Shown: positions 1 to 6,240 of the stretch, piece by piece
Numbering within the stretch: the first letter of the stretch is position 1
Layout: each line of letters opens with the position of its first letter
Source of the DNA: JAGNZR01 sp051648365
GTDB taxonomy: Bacteria > Fusobacteriota > Fusobacteriia > Fusobacteriales > Fusobacteriaceae
Direction of reading: 5' to 3'
DNA length: 7,819 bases
Assembly: GCA_051648365.1 (NCBI GenBank)
Contig: JBOFEZ010000070.1
Location: 1-7,819, forward strand
The notes under the pieces: generated by a model
Databases searched by the model: none
Seen by the model: the letters and a program-made list of their open reading frames with translations, nothing else
Told to the model about the DNA's origin: nothing
Translations under genes and position numbers: made by a program

Positions 1-158
1 CAGGAAAAATTTTATCAGCAACACCTATGGGACGTTTTGGAGAAAGTAATGAACTTCTTGGGACCCTTTTATATCTAGTGAGTTCAGAGGCTTCTGGATT
101 TGTAAATGGAGTTGTAATTCCAATAGATGGAGGATTCTCCGCTTATTCAGGGGTATAA
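1..158 (+). CDS. D-mannonate oxidoreductase (fructuronate reductase), SDR family, C-terminal part only
   Basis: This is the last 51 codons of a gene that begins before the window; the reading frame starts at base 3 and ends with TAA at 156-158. The visible part is the C-terminal region of a short-chain dehydrogenase/reductase: PMGRFGE, then an LLYLVSSEASGFVNG helix/strand region, then the IDGGFSAYSGV tail. Fold-level assignment is firm. The FSAYSGV ending matches what I recall of the SDR-type D-mannonate oxidoreductases (YjmF/UxuB type of Bacillus and relatives), which reduce D-fructuronate to D-mannonate with NAD(P)H in the cytoplasm. That step directly follows UxaC, encoded at 6241-7647, so context supports the call. 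The NAD-binding Rossmann motif and the catalytic Ser-Tyr-Lys lie outside the window and cannot be checked. 2-deoxy-D-gluconate or KDG-type dehydrogenases (KduD-like) are the alternative. The next gene starts 44 bases downstream, so co-transcription is likely. Confidence 0.8.
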   Translation, partial: GKILSATPMGRFGESNELLGTLLYLVSSEASGFVNGVVIPIDGGFSAYSGV

Positions 159-202
159 GAAAATTTATAAAAAATATATAAAATAGGAAGTGTGGAGGAA
201 AA

Positions 203-1195
203 ATGAAAAAATTATTGGGGATTTTATTAACAGTTGCATCAATTGGATTAACAGGATGTGGTTCTAAAGGACCATCATCTAGTGAAAAAACACTAAAATT
301 GGCACATAACCTTACAGAGGACCATCCAGTTCACAAAGCTATGGTTAAATTCGGAGAAAATCTTGAAAAAGAATCGAATGGAACATTAAAAGTAAAAATT
401 TTTCCTAACGGAATTCTAGGTGGAGAGAGAGAAGCAATGGAGCAACTTCAGAGTGGAGCTTTAGATATGACAAAAGTTAGTGCTGGAACTCTTGAAAATT
501 TTGAGCAATCTTATCAAGTATTGTCTCTCCCGTATATTTTTGATTCAGAAACTAAATTTAGAGAAGTAATGGCAGGGGATATAGCTGATAAGCTTTATGC
601 TACAAGTGAAGGAAAAGGATTTGTAGGAATTACTTATTATACTTCAGGAGCTAGAAGTTTCTATATAAAAAATAAACCAATCCTTACTCCTGATGACTTA
701 AAAGGTATGAAGATAAGAGTTATGGATAATAAAACGGCAATAAGAATGGTAGAACTTATGGGTGGAGCGCCAACTCCGCTTCCATACGGCGAGATTTATA
801 CGGCTCTTCAACAAGGTGTTATTGATGGTTCTGAAAATAATGAGACAGCACTAACTATTGGAAAACACGGAGAGGTTGCAAAAGTTTTTTCGAAAGATGA
901 GCATACAATTATTCCAGATATTCTTATAATGAGTGAAAAAACTTTAAATGGGTTATCAGTAGAACAAAAAAAATTAGTTAAAAAGGTTGCTAAAGAATCA
1001 ACAGATTATCAGTTAGAGTTATGGGATGCTGAAATTCAAAGTGCTATAAAAGAGTCTCAAGATAGACAAAAAGTTACTTTCTATGAAATAGATAAAAAAC
1101 CCTTCCAAGAGAAAACAGCAATTCTTATAAAGGAAGCGAAAGAAAATCCATTACTTGCAGATTTAGTAATTGGAATTCAACAGGCTCAAAAATAA
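203..1195 (+). CDS. dctP: TRAP transporter substrate-binding lipoprotein, DctP family (probable hexuronate binder)
   Basis: A 330-residue extracytoplasmic solute receptor that hands an organic acid to the DctQM membrane complex. Residues 1-18 form a short lipoprotein signal (Lys-Lys, hydrophobic core, LTG) and Cys19 is the lipidation site, so the protein is membrane-anchored, as expected without a free periplasmic pool or in a Gram-negative-type envelope. Family hallmarks follow: GGEREAMEQLQSGALDM (73-89), GARSFY (149-154) and LKGMKIRVM (166-174). Arg172 of the last motif matches the near-invariant arginine that salt-bridges the substrate carboxylate in this family; Arg151 is a plausible second contact. 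PLPYGEIYTALQQGVIDGSENN (193-213) is the typical C-terminal lobe signature. Length is normal. GGAGG at 194-198 sets the ATG at 203. Uronate specificity is inferred from the neighbouring uxaC and mannonate oxidoreductase genes, not from the sequence; other sugar acids such as gluconate-like or diketogulonate substrates remain possible. Confidence 0.93.
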   Translation: MKKLLGILLTVASIGLTGCGSKGPSSSEKTLKLAHNLTEDHPVHKAMVKFGENLEKESNGTLKVKIFPNGILGGEREAMEQLQSGALDMTKVSAGTLENFEQSYQVLSLPYIFDSETKFREVMAGDIADKLYATSEGKGFVGITYYTSGARSFYIKNKPILTPDDLKGMKIRVMDNKTAIRMVELMGGAPTPLPYGEIYTALQQGVIDGSENNETALTIGKHGEVAKVFSKDEHTIIPDILIMSEKTLNGLSVEQKKLVKKVAKESTDYQLELWDAEIQSAIKESQDRQKVTFYEIDKKPFQEKTAILIKEAKENPLLADLVIGIQQAQK

Positions 1196-1206
1196 TTTAA
1201 CCTAAG

Positions 1207-1250
1207 AAAAAAGGGAATATCTGTTTGTTTAAACAGCTATTCCTTTTTTT
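1207..1250 (+). terminator. intercistronic terminator-like hairpin between dctP and dctQ
   Basis: Bases 1207-1219 pair with 1238-1250 (13 pairs including one G-T wobble at 1213/1244). One T/C mismatch follows (1220/1237), then a 6-bp stem CTGTTT (1221-1226) / AAACAG (1231-1236) closed by a GTTT loop. The 3' arm ends in seven T, giving the form of an intrinsic terminator. It starts 11 bases after the dctP stop codon and ends 19 bases before the dctQ ATG. Likely effect: partial termination and/or protection of the dctP mRNA 3' end, so that the binding protein is made in excess over the membrane subunits. The structure is seen in the sequence; the effect is inference. Confidence 0.82.
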
Positions 1251-1256
1251 AGAAAA

Positions 1257-1263
1257 AGAGGAG
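1257..1263 (+). promoter_or_regulatory. ribosome binding site that sets the dctQ start
   Basis: AGAGGAG lies 6 bases before the ATG at 1270. It decides against an in-frame TTG at 1225, which sits inside the hairpin at 1207-1250 and has no Shine-Dalgarno sequence before it. Confidence 0.8.
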
Positions 1264-1269
1264 AATATT

Positions 1270-1752
1270 ATGAAAAAAATAGTAGAAAAAATAATCGTTG
1301 TAATGACATCTATATTTATGACAATACTTGTTTTGGGGGCATTGTGGCAAGTATTTAGTAGATACGTAATAGGAAAACCAAGTTTACTAACTGAGGAACT
1401 TTTAAGATTTTCATTAATTTGGACAGCAATGTTAGGAGCCGTTTACTGTTTTGGGGAAAAAAAACATCTTGCTCTTACTTTTTTAAAAGAGAAGATGTCA
1501 GATAAAAATAAAGAGATAATGGATATTGTTAACGGATTATTAACGGTTATCTTTGCAGCAGTAATAATGGTTGGAGGAGGTTATCGTGTGATTATGGTTA
1601 CTATAAGTCAAAAATCACCGATTCTAAATCTATCTATGGGACTTGTGTATAGTATTATTCCATTTTCGGGAATTTTAGTAATAGCTATGCAGGGATCAAT
1701 TATTATGGAGAATTTTAAGCGTTTAAAAAAAGTATCACAGAGAGGTGAATAA
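1270..1752 (+). CDS. dctQ: TRAP transporter small membrane subunit, DctQ family
   Basis: The small four-helix membrane protein of a TRAP transporter, partner of DctM in the inner membrane. With the ATG at 1270 it has 160 residues, normal for the family. Hydrophobic segments lie at about 8-25, 44-62, 86-106 and 121-143. Conserved family features are WQVFSRYV (26-33) at the end of helix 1 and TEELLRFSLIWTAMLGA (41-57) leading into helix 2, with the charged EKKHLAL loop after it. The frame is open back to a TTG at 1225, but that longer form would add 15 residues (mostly FLFLEKEE-type) read from the hairpin sequence. The AGAGGAG at 1257-1263 fits only the ATG. The stop codon is 1 base before the dctM ATG, so the two are translationally linked. 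It is a separate gene here, not fused to dctM as in some TRAP systems. Confidence 0.92.
   Translation: MKKIVEKIIVVMTSIFMTILVLGALWQVFSRYVIGKPSLLTEELLRFSLIWTAMLGAVYCFGEKKHLALTFLKEKMSDKNKEIMDIVNGLLTVIFAAVIMVGGGYRVIMVTISQKSPILNLSMGLVYSIIPFSGILVIAMQGSIIMENFKRLKKVSQRGE
1741..1748 (+). promoter_or_regulatory. ribosome binding site of dctM, inside the end of dctQ
   Basis: AGAGGTGA overlaps the last codons of dctQ and ends 5 bases before the ATG at 1754. An in-frame GTG at 1745 is part of this same Shine-Dalgarno sequence, so it is a poor start; using it would only add Met-Asn-Asn. Confidence 0.7.
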
Positions 1753-1753
1753 T

Positions 1754-3058
1754 ATGGATATAGCAATTCAAGCAACGCTTATATTAATAGCGGCATTTAC
1801 ATTTTTTCTTGTAATAGGAACTCCAATTTCTGTAGGGATTGGACTATCTTCTTTGGTAACGGCATTAATAATATTACCTATTGATATAGCTATGTTTTCG
1901 GCAGCACAGAAAATGTTCACAGGTATAGATAGTTTTGCTCTTTTAGCAGTTCCCTTCTTCATCCTTTCAGGTAATATAATGAATAGAGGTGGAATAGCTC
2001 TGAGACTAATAAACCTTGCTAAACTTATGGGAGGAAAACTTCCAGGTTCTCTAGCCCATGCAAATGTAATTGGAAACATGCTTTTTGGAGCTATCTCTGG
2101 ATCAGCAGTAGCTGCTGCTGCGGCAGTTGGTGGAACAATGGCTCCTCTTCAAGAAAAAGAGGGGTATGATAAATCTTTCTCAGCAGCAGTAAATATTGCA
2201 TCAGCCCCAACAGGTCTTTTGATACCACCAAGTGGAGTGCTTATTCTTTACTCACTTGTAAGTGGCGGAACATCAGTTGCAGCACTCTTTGTTGCAGGTT
2301 ATCTTCCAGGAATGTTAATGGGACTTTCTATAATGGCAGTTGCCTTTTATATGGCTAAAAAAAATAACTATCCAATTGAACAGAAAAAATCTTTTAAAGA
2401 AGCTATGAAAATAATAATGGATGCTCTTCCAAGTCTTTTCTTAATAGTTGTAGTAATCGGAGGAATTGTTGCTGGAATATTTACGGCTACTGAGGGTGCA
2501 GCAGTTGCAGTACTGTATACATTTGTACTTTCACTGCTATACAAGACAATAAAAATTTCAGATATACCTGAATTACTTCTAGGAACAGTCGTATCAACAG
2601 GAATGATACTATTTTTAGTTGCCGCATCAAGTATTATGTCATGGGTAATGGCCTTTACAGGAATTCCCCAAGCTATTACAAACTCAATTATGGGAATATC
2701 AGATAACTTTTATGTTGTACTCCTTATAATGAATCTAATACTTTTGATTGTAGGAACATTTATGGATCTTACTCCAGCAGTTTTAATATTTGCACCAATT
2801 TTTCTTCCCATAGCAACAAACTTAGGGCTGCATCCAGTGCATTTTGGAATAATACTGGTGTTTAATTTAAGTATAGGAATAATGACTCCTCCGGTAGGAA
2901 GCTGTCTGTTCATAGGATGTAGCGTGGCAAATGTTAAAATTGAAAGTGTGATAAAACCTTTGATACCTATGTTTATAGCACTTTTAATAACTCTTATGAT
3001 GGTTACGTATATACCTGCGATAAGTCTTTTTTTACCAAAACTTTTTGGAATAATATAA
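1754..3058 (+). CDS. dctM: TRAP transporter large permease subunit, DctM family
   Basis: The large transport subunit (434 residues from the ATG at 1754), the sodium-coupled elevator-type permease that moves the solute handed over by DctP. Hydrophobic helices run the whole length. Family signatures in order: PFFILSGNIMNRGG (67-80); GNMLFGAISGSAVAAAAAVGG (107-127), the N-terminal re-entrant hairpin region; GYDKSFSAAVNIASAPTG (137-154) with LIPPSG (156-161); FTATEGAA (243-250); GTFMDLTPA (334-342); and GIMTPPVGSCLF (375-386), the C-terminal hairpin. All match intact DctM/YiaN-type permeases, with no frameshift. It sits 1 base after dctQ with a Shine-Dalgarno sequence inside dctQ, so translational coupling is likely. 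Substrate cannot be read from this subunit; hexuronate is inferred from the neighbours. Confidence 0.95.
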   Translation: MDIAIQATLILIAAFTFFLVIGTPISVGIGLSSLVTALIILPIDIAMFSAAQKMFTGIDSFALLAVPFFILSGNIMNRGGIALRLINLAKLMGGKLPGSLAHANVIGNMLFGAISGSAVAAAAAVGGTMAPLQEKEGYDKSFSAAVNIASAPTGLLIPPSGVLILYSLVSGGTSVAALFVAGYLPGMLMGLSIMAVAFYMAKKNNYPIEQKKSFKEAMKIIMDALPSLFLIVVVIGGIVAGIFTATEGAAVAVLYTFVLSLLYKTIKISDIPELLLGTVVSTGMILFLVAASSIMSWVMAFTGIPQAITNSIMGISDNFYVVLLIMNLILLIVGTFMDLTPAVLIFAPIFLPIATNLGLHPVHFGIILVFNLSIGIMTPPVGSCLFIGCSVANVKIESVIKPLIPMFIALLITLMMVTYIPAISLFLPKLFGII

Positions 3059-3091
3059 AAACAAAATAATTAAAAATAGAAATTTTGAATC

Positions 3092-3098
3092 AAAGGAG
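3092..3098 (+). promoter_or_regulatory. ribosome binding site of the family 31 hydrolase gene
   Basis: AAAGGAG is followed by two adjacent ATG codons at 3102 and 3105, 3 and 6 bases after it. Spacing favours the second ATG, which would drop one Met from the protein. The choice does not change the product otherwise. Confidence 0.6.
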
Positions 3099-3101
3099 AA
3101 A

Positions 3102-5462
3102 ATGATGGGGATTAGATTAGAATATCTATTTGAATTAATTGAAAATAGAAATAATATAGTAAAATTCAAAATGGACAAGCCACACGTTGAAGCTGAAATA
3201 GCTGTACTTGAAGAAGATATAATAAAAGTAACTTTTTTAAATGAGGGAAAACTAAAAATGCATAAGACTTGGACAGTAGCACCAGGACTTGAAGATATTC
3301 CAGTGGAAGGAATAAATAGAATGGATTACTCTATCTATTCAAAACCCGAATTTAAGTTTGAAACATTTAAAAACACTGTAACTATCGAGACTAAATTGCT
3401 TAGAGCTATAATAGATTTAAACGGTATGAAAATAAAATGGCAAGGTTTAAGAGATAAAGTATGGCTAGATATAGCTCAAGATAGAAAAACTCAAGCTTAT
3501 AATTTTTCATATTGGGGAGAAGAGAACTTTCATTACTTGGAAAGAAATTTGGATGAGGAATATTTCGGATTTGGAGAAAAGACAGGAAAAGTTAATAAAC
3601 ACTTTAGAAGAATGAGAATGATGAATGTAGATCCCATGGGATATGATGCAGAATGGAGCGATCCACTTTACAAACACACTCCTTTCTACATAACAAGAAA
3701 TAAAATAACTGGATATTCTTTCGGTATATTCTATGATAACTTCTCAACGGCAACTTTTGAGATGGGAAGTGAGATAGATAATTACCACGGTCCATATAGA
3801 TACTATAATTCAAAAGATGGTGATTTGGATTATTATGTGATAGCTGGTCCTACAGTTAAAAATGTAACAGAAAGATTCTCATGGCTAACAGGAAAAACAA
3901 TATTTTCTCCTAAATGGTCTATTGGATATTCTGGATCTACAATGACATATACAGATGCTCCAAATGCTCAGAATCAGATGAATAACTTCTTAGATGATTG
4001 TGTAAAGTATGATATACCTTGTGACTCATTCCAACTTTCATCTGGGTATACATCTATTGGAAATAAAAGATATGTATTTAATTGGAATACAGAAAAATTT
4101 CCAGATGCAAAAGGATTCAGTAAGAAATATCATGATAATGGAATAAAGCTTTGTGCGAATATAAAGCCTTGTTTCCTACATGATCATCCTAATTTTGAAG
4201 AACTTGAAAAATTGGGTTATTTGATAAAAGAGAAAGATTCTAACAAGCCTGAATTGGTACAGTTTTGGGATGACAACGGAGCTTATCTAGATTTTACAAA
4301 TAAAGGAGCTTTTCAGTGGTGGAAACATAAAGTCAAGGCTCAACTTCTAGATTATGGGATTGACTCTACATGGAATGATAATAACGAGTATGAAATATGG
4401 GATGGAAAAGCTAAATGTCATGGATTTGGAAGAGAGACAGATATAGAGCAATTAAGACCAATTCAAACTTTATTAATGATGAAAGCATCCTACGAAGCTC
4501 AGACAGAGTATGATAAAAAACTTAGACCATATCTTATTTCAAGATCTGGTTGTCCAGGAATGCAGAGATATGTTCAAACATGGTCAGGAGATAATAGGAC
4601 AGAGTGGAAAACAATTAAATTTAATAACTATATGGCGATAGGGCTCTCACTTTCAGGAGTTTATAATGTAGGACATGATGTTGGCGGATTTTCGGGTCTA
4701 GCTCCAGATTATGAACTTTTTGTAAGATGGGTTCAAAATGGAATATTCTATCCAAGATTTACAATACACTCATGGAATGATGACAAAACTGTAAATGTAC
4801 CGTGGATGTACCCAGAAGTTATTAACGAGATAAAAACAGCTATGAACTTTAGAAGGATGATTACTCCCTATATATATAACTTAATATATAAAGCTCATAT
4901 GGAATATCAACCAATCATAAAACCTACTTTCTATGATTTCGAATATGATAAAAATACATTTCAAGAAAATGAAGAATTCATGCTAGGAAATGATATGTTG
5001 GTAGCATCAGTCATGAATCCTGGAGAAAAATATAGAAAAATATATTTACCTTCTGGTCTGAAATGGTATAATTACAATGATAATTCAATACATCAAGGTG
5101 GACAAAATATAACTGTAGAAGCTGGACTGAAAATATTCCCACTCATGATAAAAGAAGGAGCTATAATCCCTATCAATGATACTTCTTATGATTTTTCTAA
5201 TAAAGATAGAGACGAGCGTGCATTCCGAATATATACTCATGAAGAAGTTGGGAAAAATAGCTATGAACTTTTTGAAGATGATGGTACCACTAAAAACTAT
5301 ATGAACGGTGGATTTGCAAAAATAAATATCGAGTTGGAGACAACAATTGAAAAAATTATAATAACTATAGCCGCTGAGGGAAATGACAAGTTTATTCAAG
5401 AAGATTATAAAATGTATGTAATAGATAACAAAAATAGAAAAGTAGAAATTATAAAAAAATAA
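3102..5462 (+). CDS. glycoside hydrolase family 31, cytoplasmic alpha-glycosidase of unresolved specificity
   Basis: A 786-residue retaining alpha-glycosidase. Layout: N-terminal beta-sandwich with FGFGEKTGKVN (155-165, the usual family 31 active-site edge); (beta/alpha)8 barrel from about 268 (FSPKWSIGYSGS) to 600; C-terminal beta domains with the EGAIIPI motif (685-691). GIDSTWNDNNEYE (419-431) carries the predicted nucleophile Asp426, where classical enzymes read WxDMNE. TWSGDN (493-498) carries the predicted acid/base Asp497. Supporting motifs are GHDVGGFSG (524-532) and YPRFTIHSW (550-558, His556). The usual aspartate in the early barrel strand (often DIDYM) is replaced in IPCDSFQLSSGY (305-316), so specificity probably differs from plain maltose or isomaltose hydrolysis. 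No signal peptide or membrane segment is seen, so it acts on imported substrate. It lies 43 bases after dctM and 27 before gntR. Likely role: release of an uronic acid or its alpha-linked partner sugar. Family assignment is sure; substrate is not. Confidence 0.92.
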   Translation: MMGIRLEYLFELIENRNNIVKFKMDKPHVEAEIAVLEEDIIKVTFLNEGKLKMHKTWTVAPGLEDIPVEGINRMDYSIYSKPEFKFETFKNTVTIETKLLRAIIDLNGMKIKWQGLRDKVWLDIAQDRKTQAYNFSYWGEENFHYLERNLDEEYFGFGEKTGKVNKHFRRMRMMNVDPMGYDAEWSDPLYKHTPFYITRNKITGYSFGIFYDNFSTATFEMGSEIDNYHGPYRYYNSKDGDLDYYVIAGPTVKNVTERFSWLTGKTIFSPKWSIGYSGSTMTYTDAPNAQNQMNNFLDDCVKYDIPCDSFQLSSGYTSIGNKRYVFNWNTEKFPDAKGFSKKYHDNGIKLCANIKPCFLHDHPNFEELEKLGYLIKEKDSNKPELVQFWDDNGAYLDFTNKGAFQWWKHKVKAQLLDYGIDSTWNDNNEYEIWDGKAKCHGFGRETDIEQLRPIQTLLMMKASYEAQTEYDKKLRPYLISRSGCPGMQRYVQTWSGDNRTEWKTIKFNNYMAIGLSLSGVYNVGHDVGGFSGLAPDYELFVRWVQNGIFYPRFTIHSWNDDKTVNVPWMYPEVINEIKTAMNFRRMITPYIYNLIYKAHMEYQPIIKPTFYDFEYDKNTFQENEEFMLGNDMLVASVMNPGEKYRKIYLPSGLKWYNYNDNSIHQGGQNITVEAGLKIFPLMIKEGAIIPINDTSYDFSNKDRDERAFRIYTHEEVGKNSYELFEDDGTTKNYMNGGFAKINIELETTIEKIIITIAAEGNDKFIQEDYKMYVIDNKNRKVEIIKK

Positions 5463-5474
5463 AATTATCAAATT

Positions 5475-5481
5475 AGAGGTG
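5475..5481 (+). promoter_or_regulatory. ribosome binding site that supports a TTG start for gntR
   Basis: AGAGGTG lies 8 bases before TTG at 5490. The first in-frame ATG is codon 22, well inside the conserved winged-helix domain and without a good Shine-Dalgarno sequence, so TTG is the best start. Confidence 0.65.
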
Positions 5482-5489
5482 TAGTTATT

Positions 5490-6161
5490 TTGATTAATAA
5501 GATAAAGGAAAATTCTAGAGGACATGTTTATAAAGTATTAAAAAATAAAATAATGTGCTTGGAACTTTTACCGGGACAGAGCATAAGTGAAATTGATTTA
5601 GCTAATGCTCTGGGAGTTAGTAGAACCCCCATAAGAGAAACTCTTGTACGATTAATTGCAGAAAATTTAATCGAAGTTTATCCTCAGAGGGGGACATTCA
5701 TTTCTAAAATTAATTTGGAATTTGTAGAAGAGGGATTTGAAGTAAGAAAGTTGATTGAGAAAGATGTTTTAAAATGTGCTATTTTCAATATTCAAGAAAA
5801 AGATTTAAAATCTTTATACAAAAATCTTTACTTACAAAAAGGAAATGTAGAGCTTGAAGGAGATGTCAAAGAAAGATTTACTTTAGATAATGATTTTCAC
5901 GAACAGATATATGAAGTAGCAAAAAGAAGAGTAACTTGGGAAGGGATCCAAAATATATGCACTCATTATGATAGGGTTCGATTTTTAGATGCTGTTATGA
6001 ATTCAAAAAAAAATAAGACAATCCAACAGCATAATGAAATTTATGAGATATTAAAAAATAAAAATCTTTCCAAAATCGATAACATTGTAGAGGAACATTT
6101 GTCCAATTTTAAAGAAAAGATAGATGTATTTAAAATAAAATATCCAGAGTATTTCAAATAA
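5490..6161 (+). CDS. GntR family transcriptional regulator, FCD subfamily (probable uronate-responsive regulator)
   Basis: A 223-residue DNA-binding regulator. Residues 10-72 are the GntR winged helix-turn-helix: LPGQSISEIDLANALGVS (27-44), then RTPIRETLVRL (45-55), the recognition helix, then the wing VYPQRGTFIS (63-72). Residues about 77-212 form the all-helical FCD ligand domain: EVRKLIE (84-90, Arg86), DNDFHEQIYE (133-142), QHNEIY (180-185) and EEHL (201-204). Asp133, His137, His181 and His203 match the four metal ligands of this domain, so acid binding through a metal looks intact. Such regulators (UxuR/ExuR are examples) usually repress nearby genes until a pathway acid binds. Being inside the uronate cluster it probably controls it, with fructuronate, glucuronate or mannonate as candidate inducers; this is inference. 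The TTG start may keep its level low. A terminator-like hairpin follows 9 bases after the stop. I found no convincing operator palindrome in the intergenic gaps. Confidence 0.9.
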   Translation: MINKIKENSRGHVYKVLKNKIMCLELLPGQSISEIDLANALGVSRTPIRETLVRLIAENLIEVYPQRGTFISKINLEFVEEGFEVRKLIEKDVLKCAIFNIQEKDLKSLYKNLYLQKGNVELEGDVKERFTLDNDFHEQIYEVAKRRVTWEGIQNICTHYDRVRFLDAVMNSKKNKTIQQHNEIYEILKNKNLSKIDNIVEEHLSNFKEKIDVFKIKYPEYFK

Positions 6162-6170
6162 TTAAAATCA

Positions 6171-6215
6171 AAGGGAAGCTCTATGTCTCATGACTGGCAT
6201 AAAGCTTCTTTTTTT
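6171..6215 (+). terminator. terminator-like hairpin between gntR and uxaC
   Basis: GAAGCT (6175-6180) pairs with AGCTTC (6203-6208). After one C/A mismatch, TATGTC (6182-6187) pairs with GGCATA (6196-6201) with one T-G wobble, leaving an 8-base loop. Bases 6171-6174 can extend the stem with G-T and A-T pairs into the run of seven T at 6209-6215. It has the full form of an intrinsic terminator. It lies just after gntR and 25 bases before uxaC, with no clear promoter in those 25 bases, so uxaC must rely on read-through or on a promoter farther upstream. Confidence 0.82.
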
Positions 6216-6240
6216 AAATTAAAATGTATAGGAGAAAGAA

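Noticed and set aside
131..142. Small inverted repeat GGAG-GATT-CTCC
   Set aside because: It is a 4-bp stem inside the SDR coding sequence (GGFS codons) and is explained by the protein.
159..202. AT-rich gap before dctP with TATAAA-like and TATATA-like stretches as a possible promoter
   Set aside because: No matching -35 element at proper spacing was found, and AT runs are expected by composition; read-through from the upstream gene explains expression equally well.
2514..2521. TGTATACA palindrome that resembles part of a GntR-type operator
   Set aside because: It lies deep within dctM coding sequence with no nearby promoter, and 8-base palindromes of this kind are common in AT-rich DNA.
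3059..3101. Gap between dctM and the hydrolase gene examined for a terminator or operator
   Set aside because: Only A/T-rich sequence and the ribosome binding site are present; no stem-loop or palindrome found.
5085..5525. A 146-codon open frame on the minus strand across the end of the hydrolase gene and the start of gntR
   Set aside because: It is antisense to two well-supported genes, its product is an F/I/Y/S-rich string typical of reversed AT-rich coding DNA, and it shows no family motif.
6099..6130. Possible promoter for uxaC inside gntR (TTGTCC with an AT-rich region downstream)
   Set aside because: The hexamer at -10 distance is a poor match, and the sequence is coding; the signal is not above what AT-rich DNA gives by chance.
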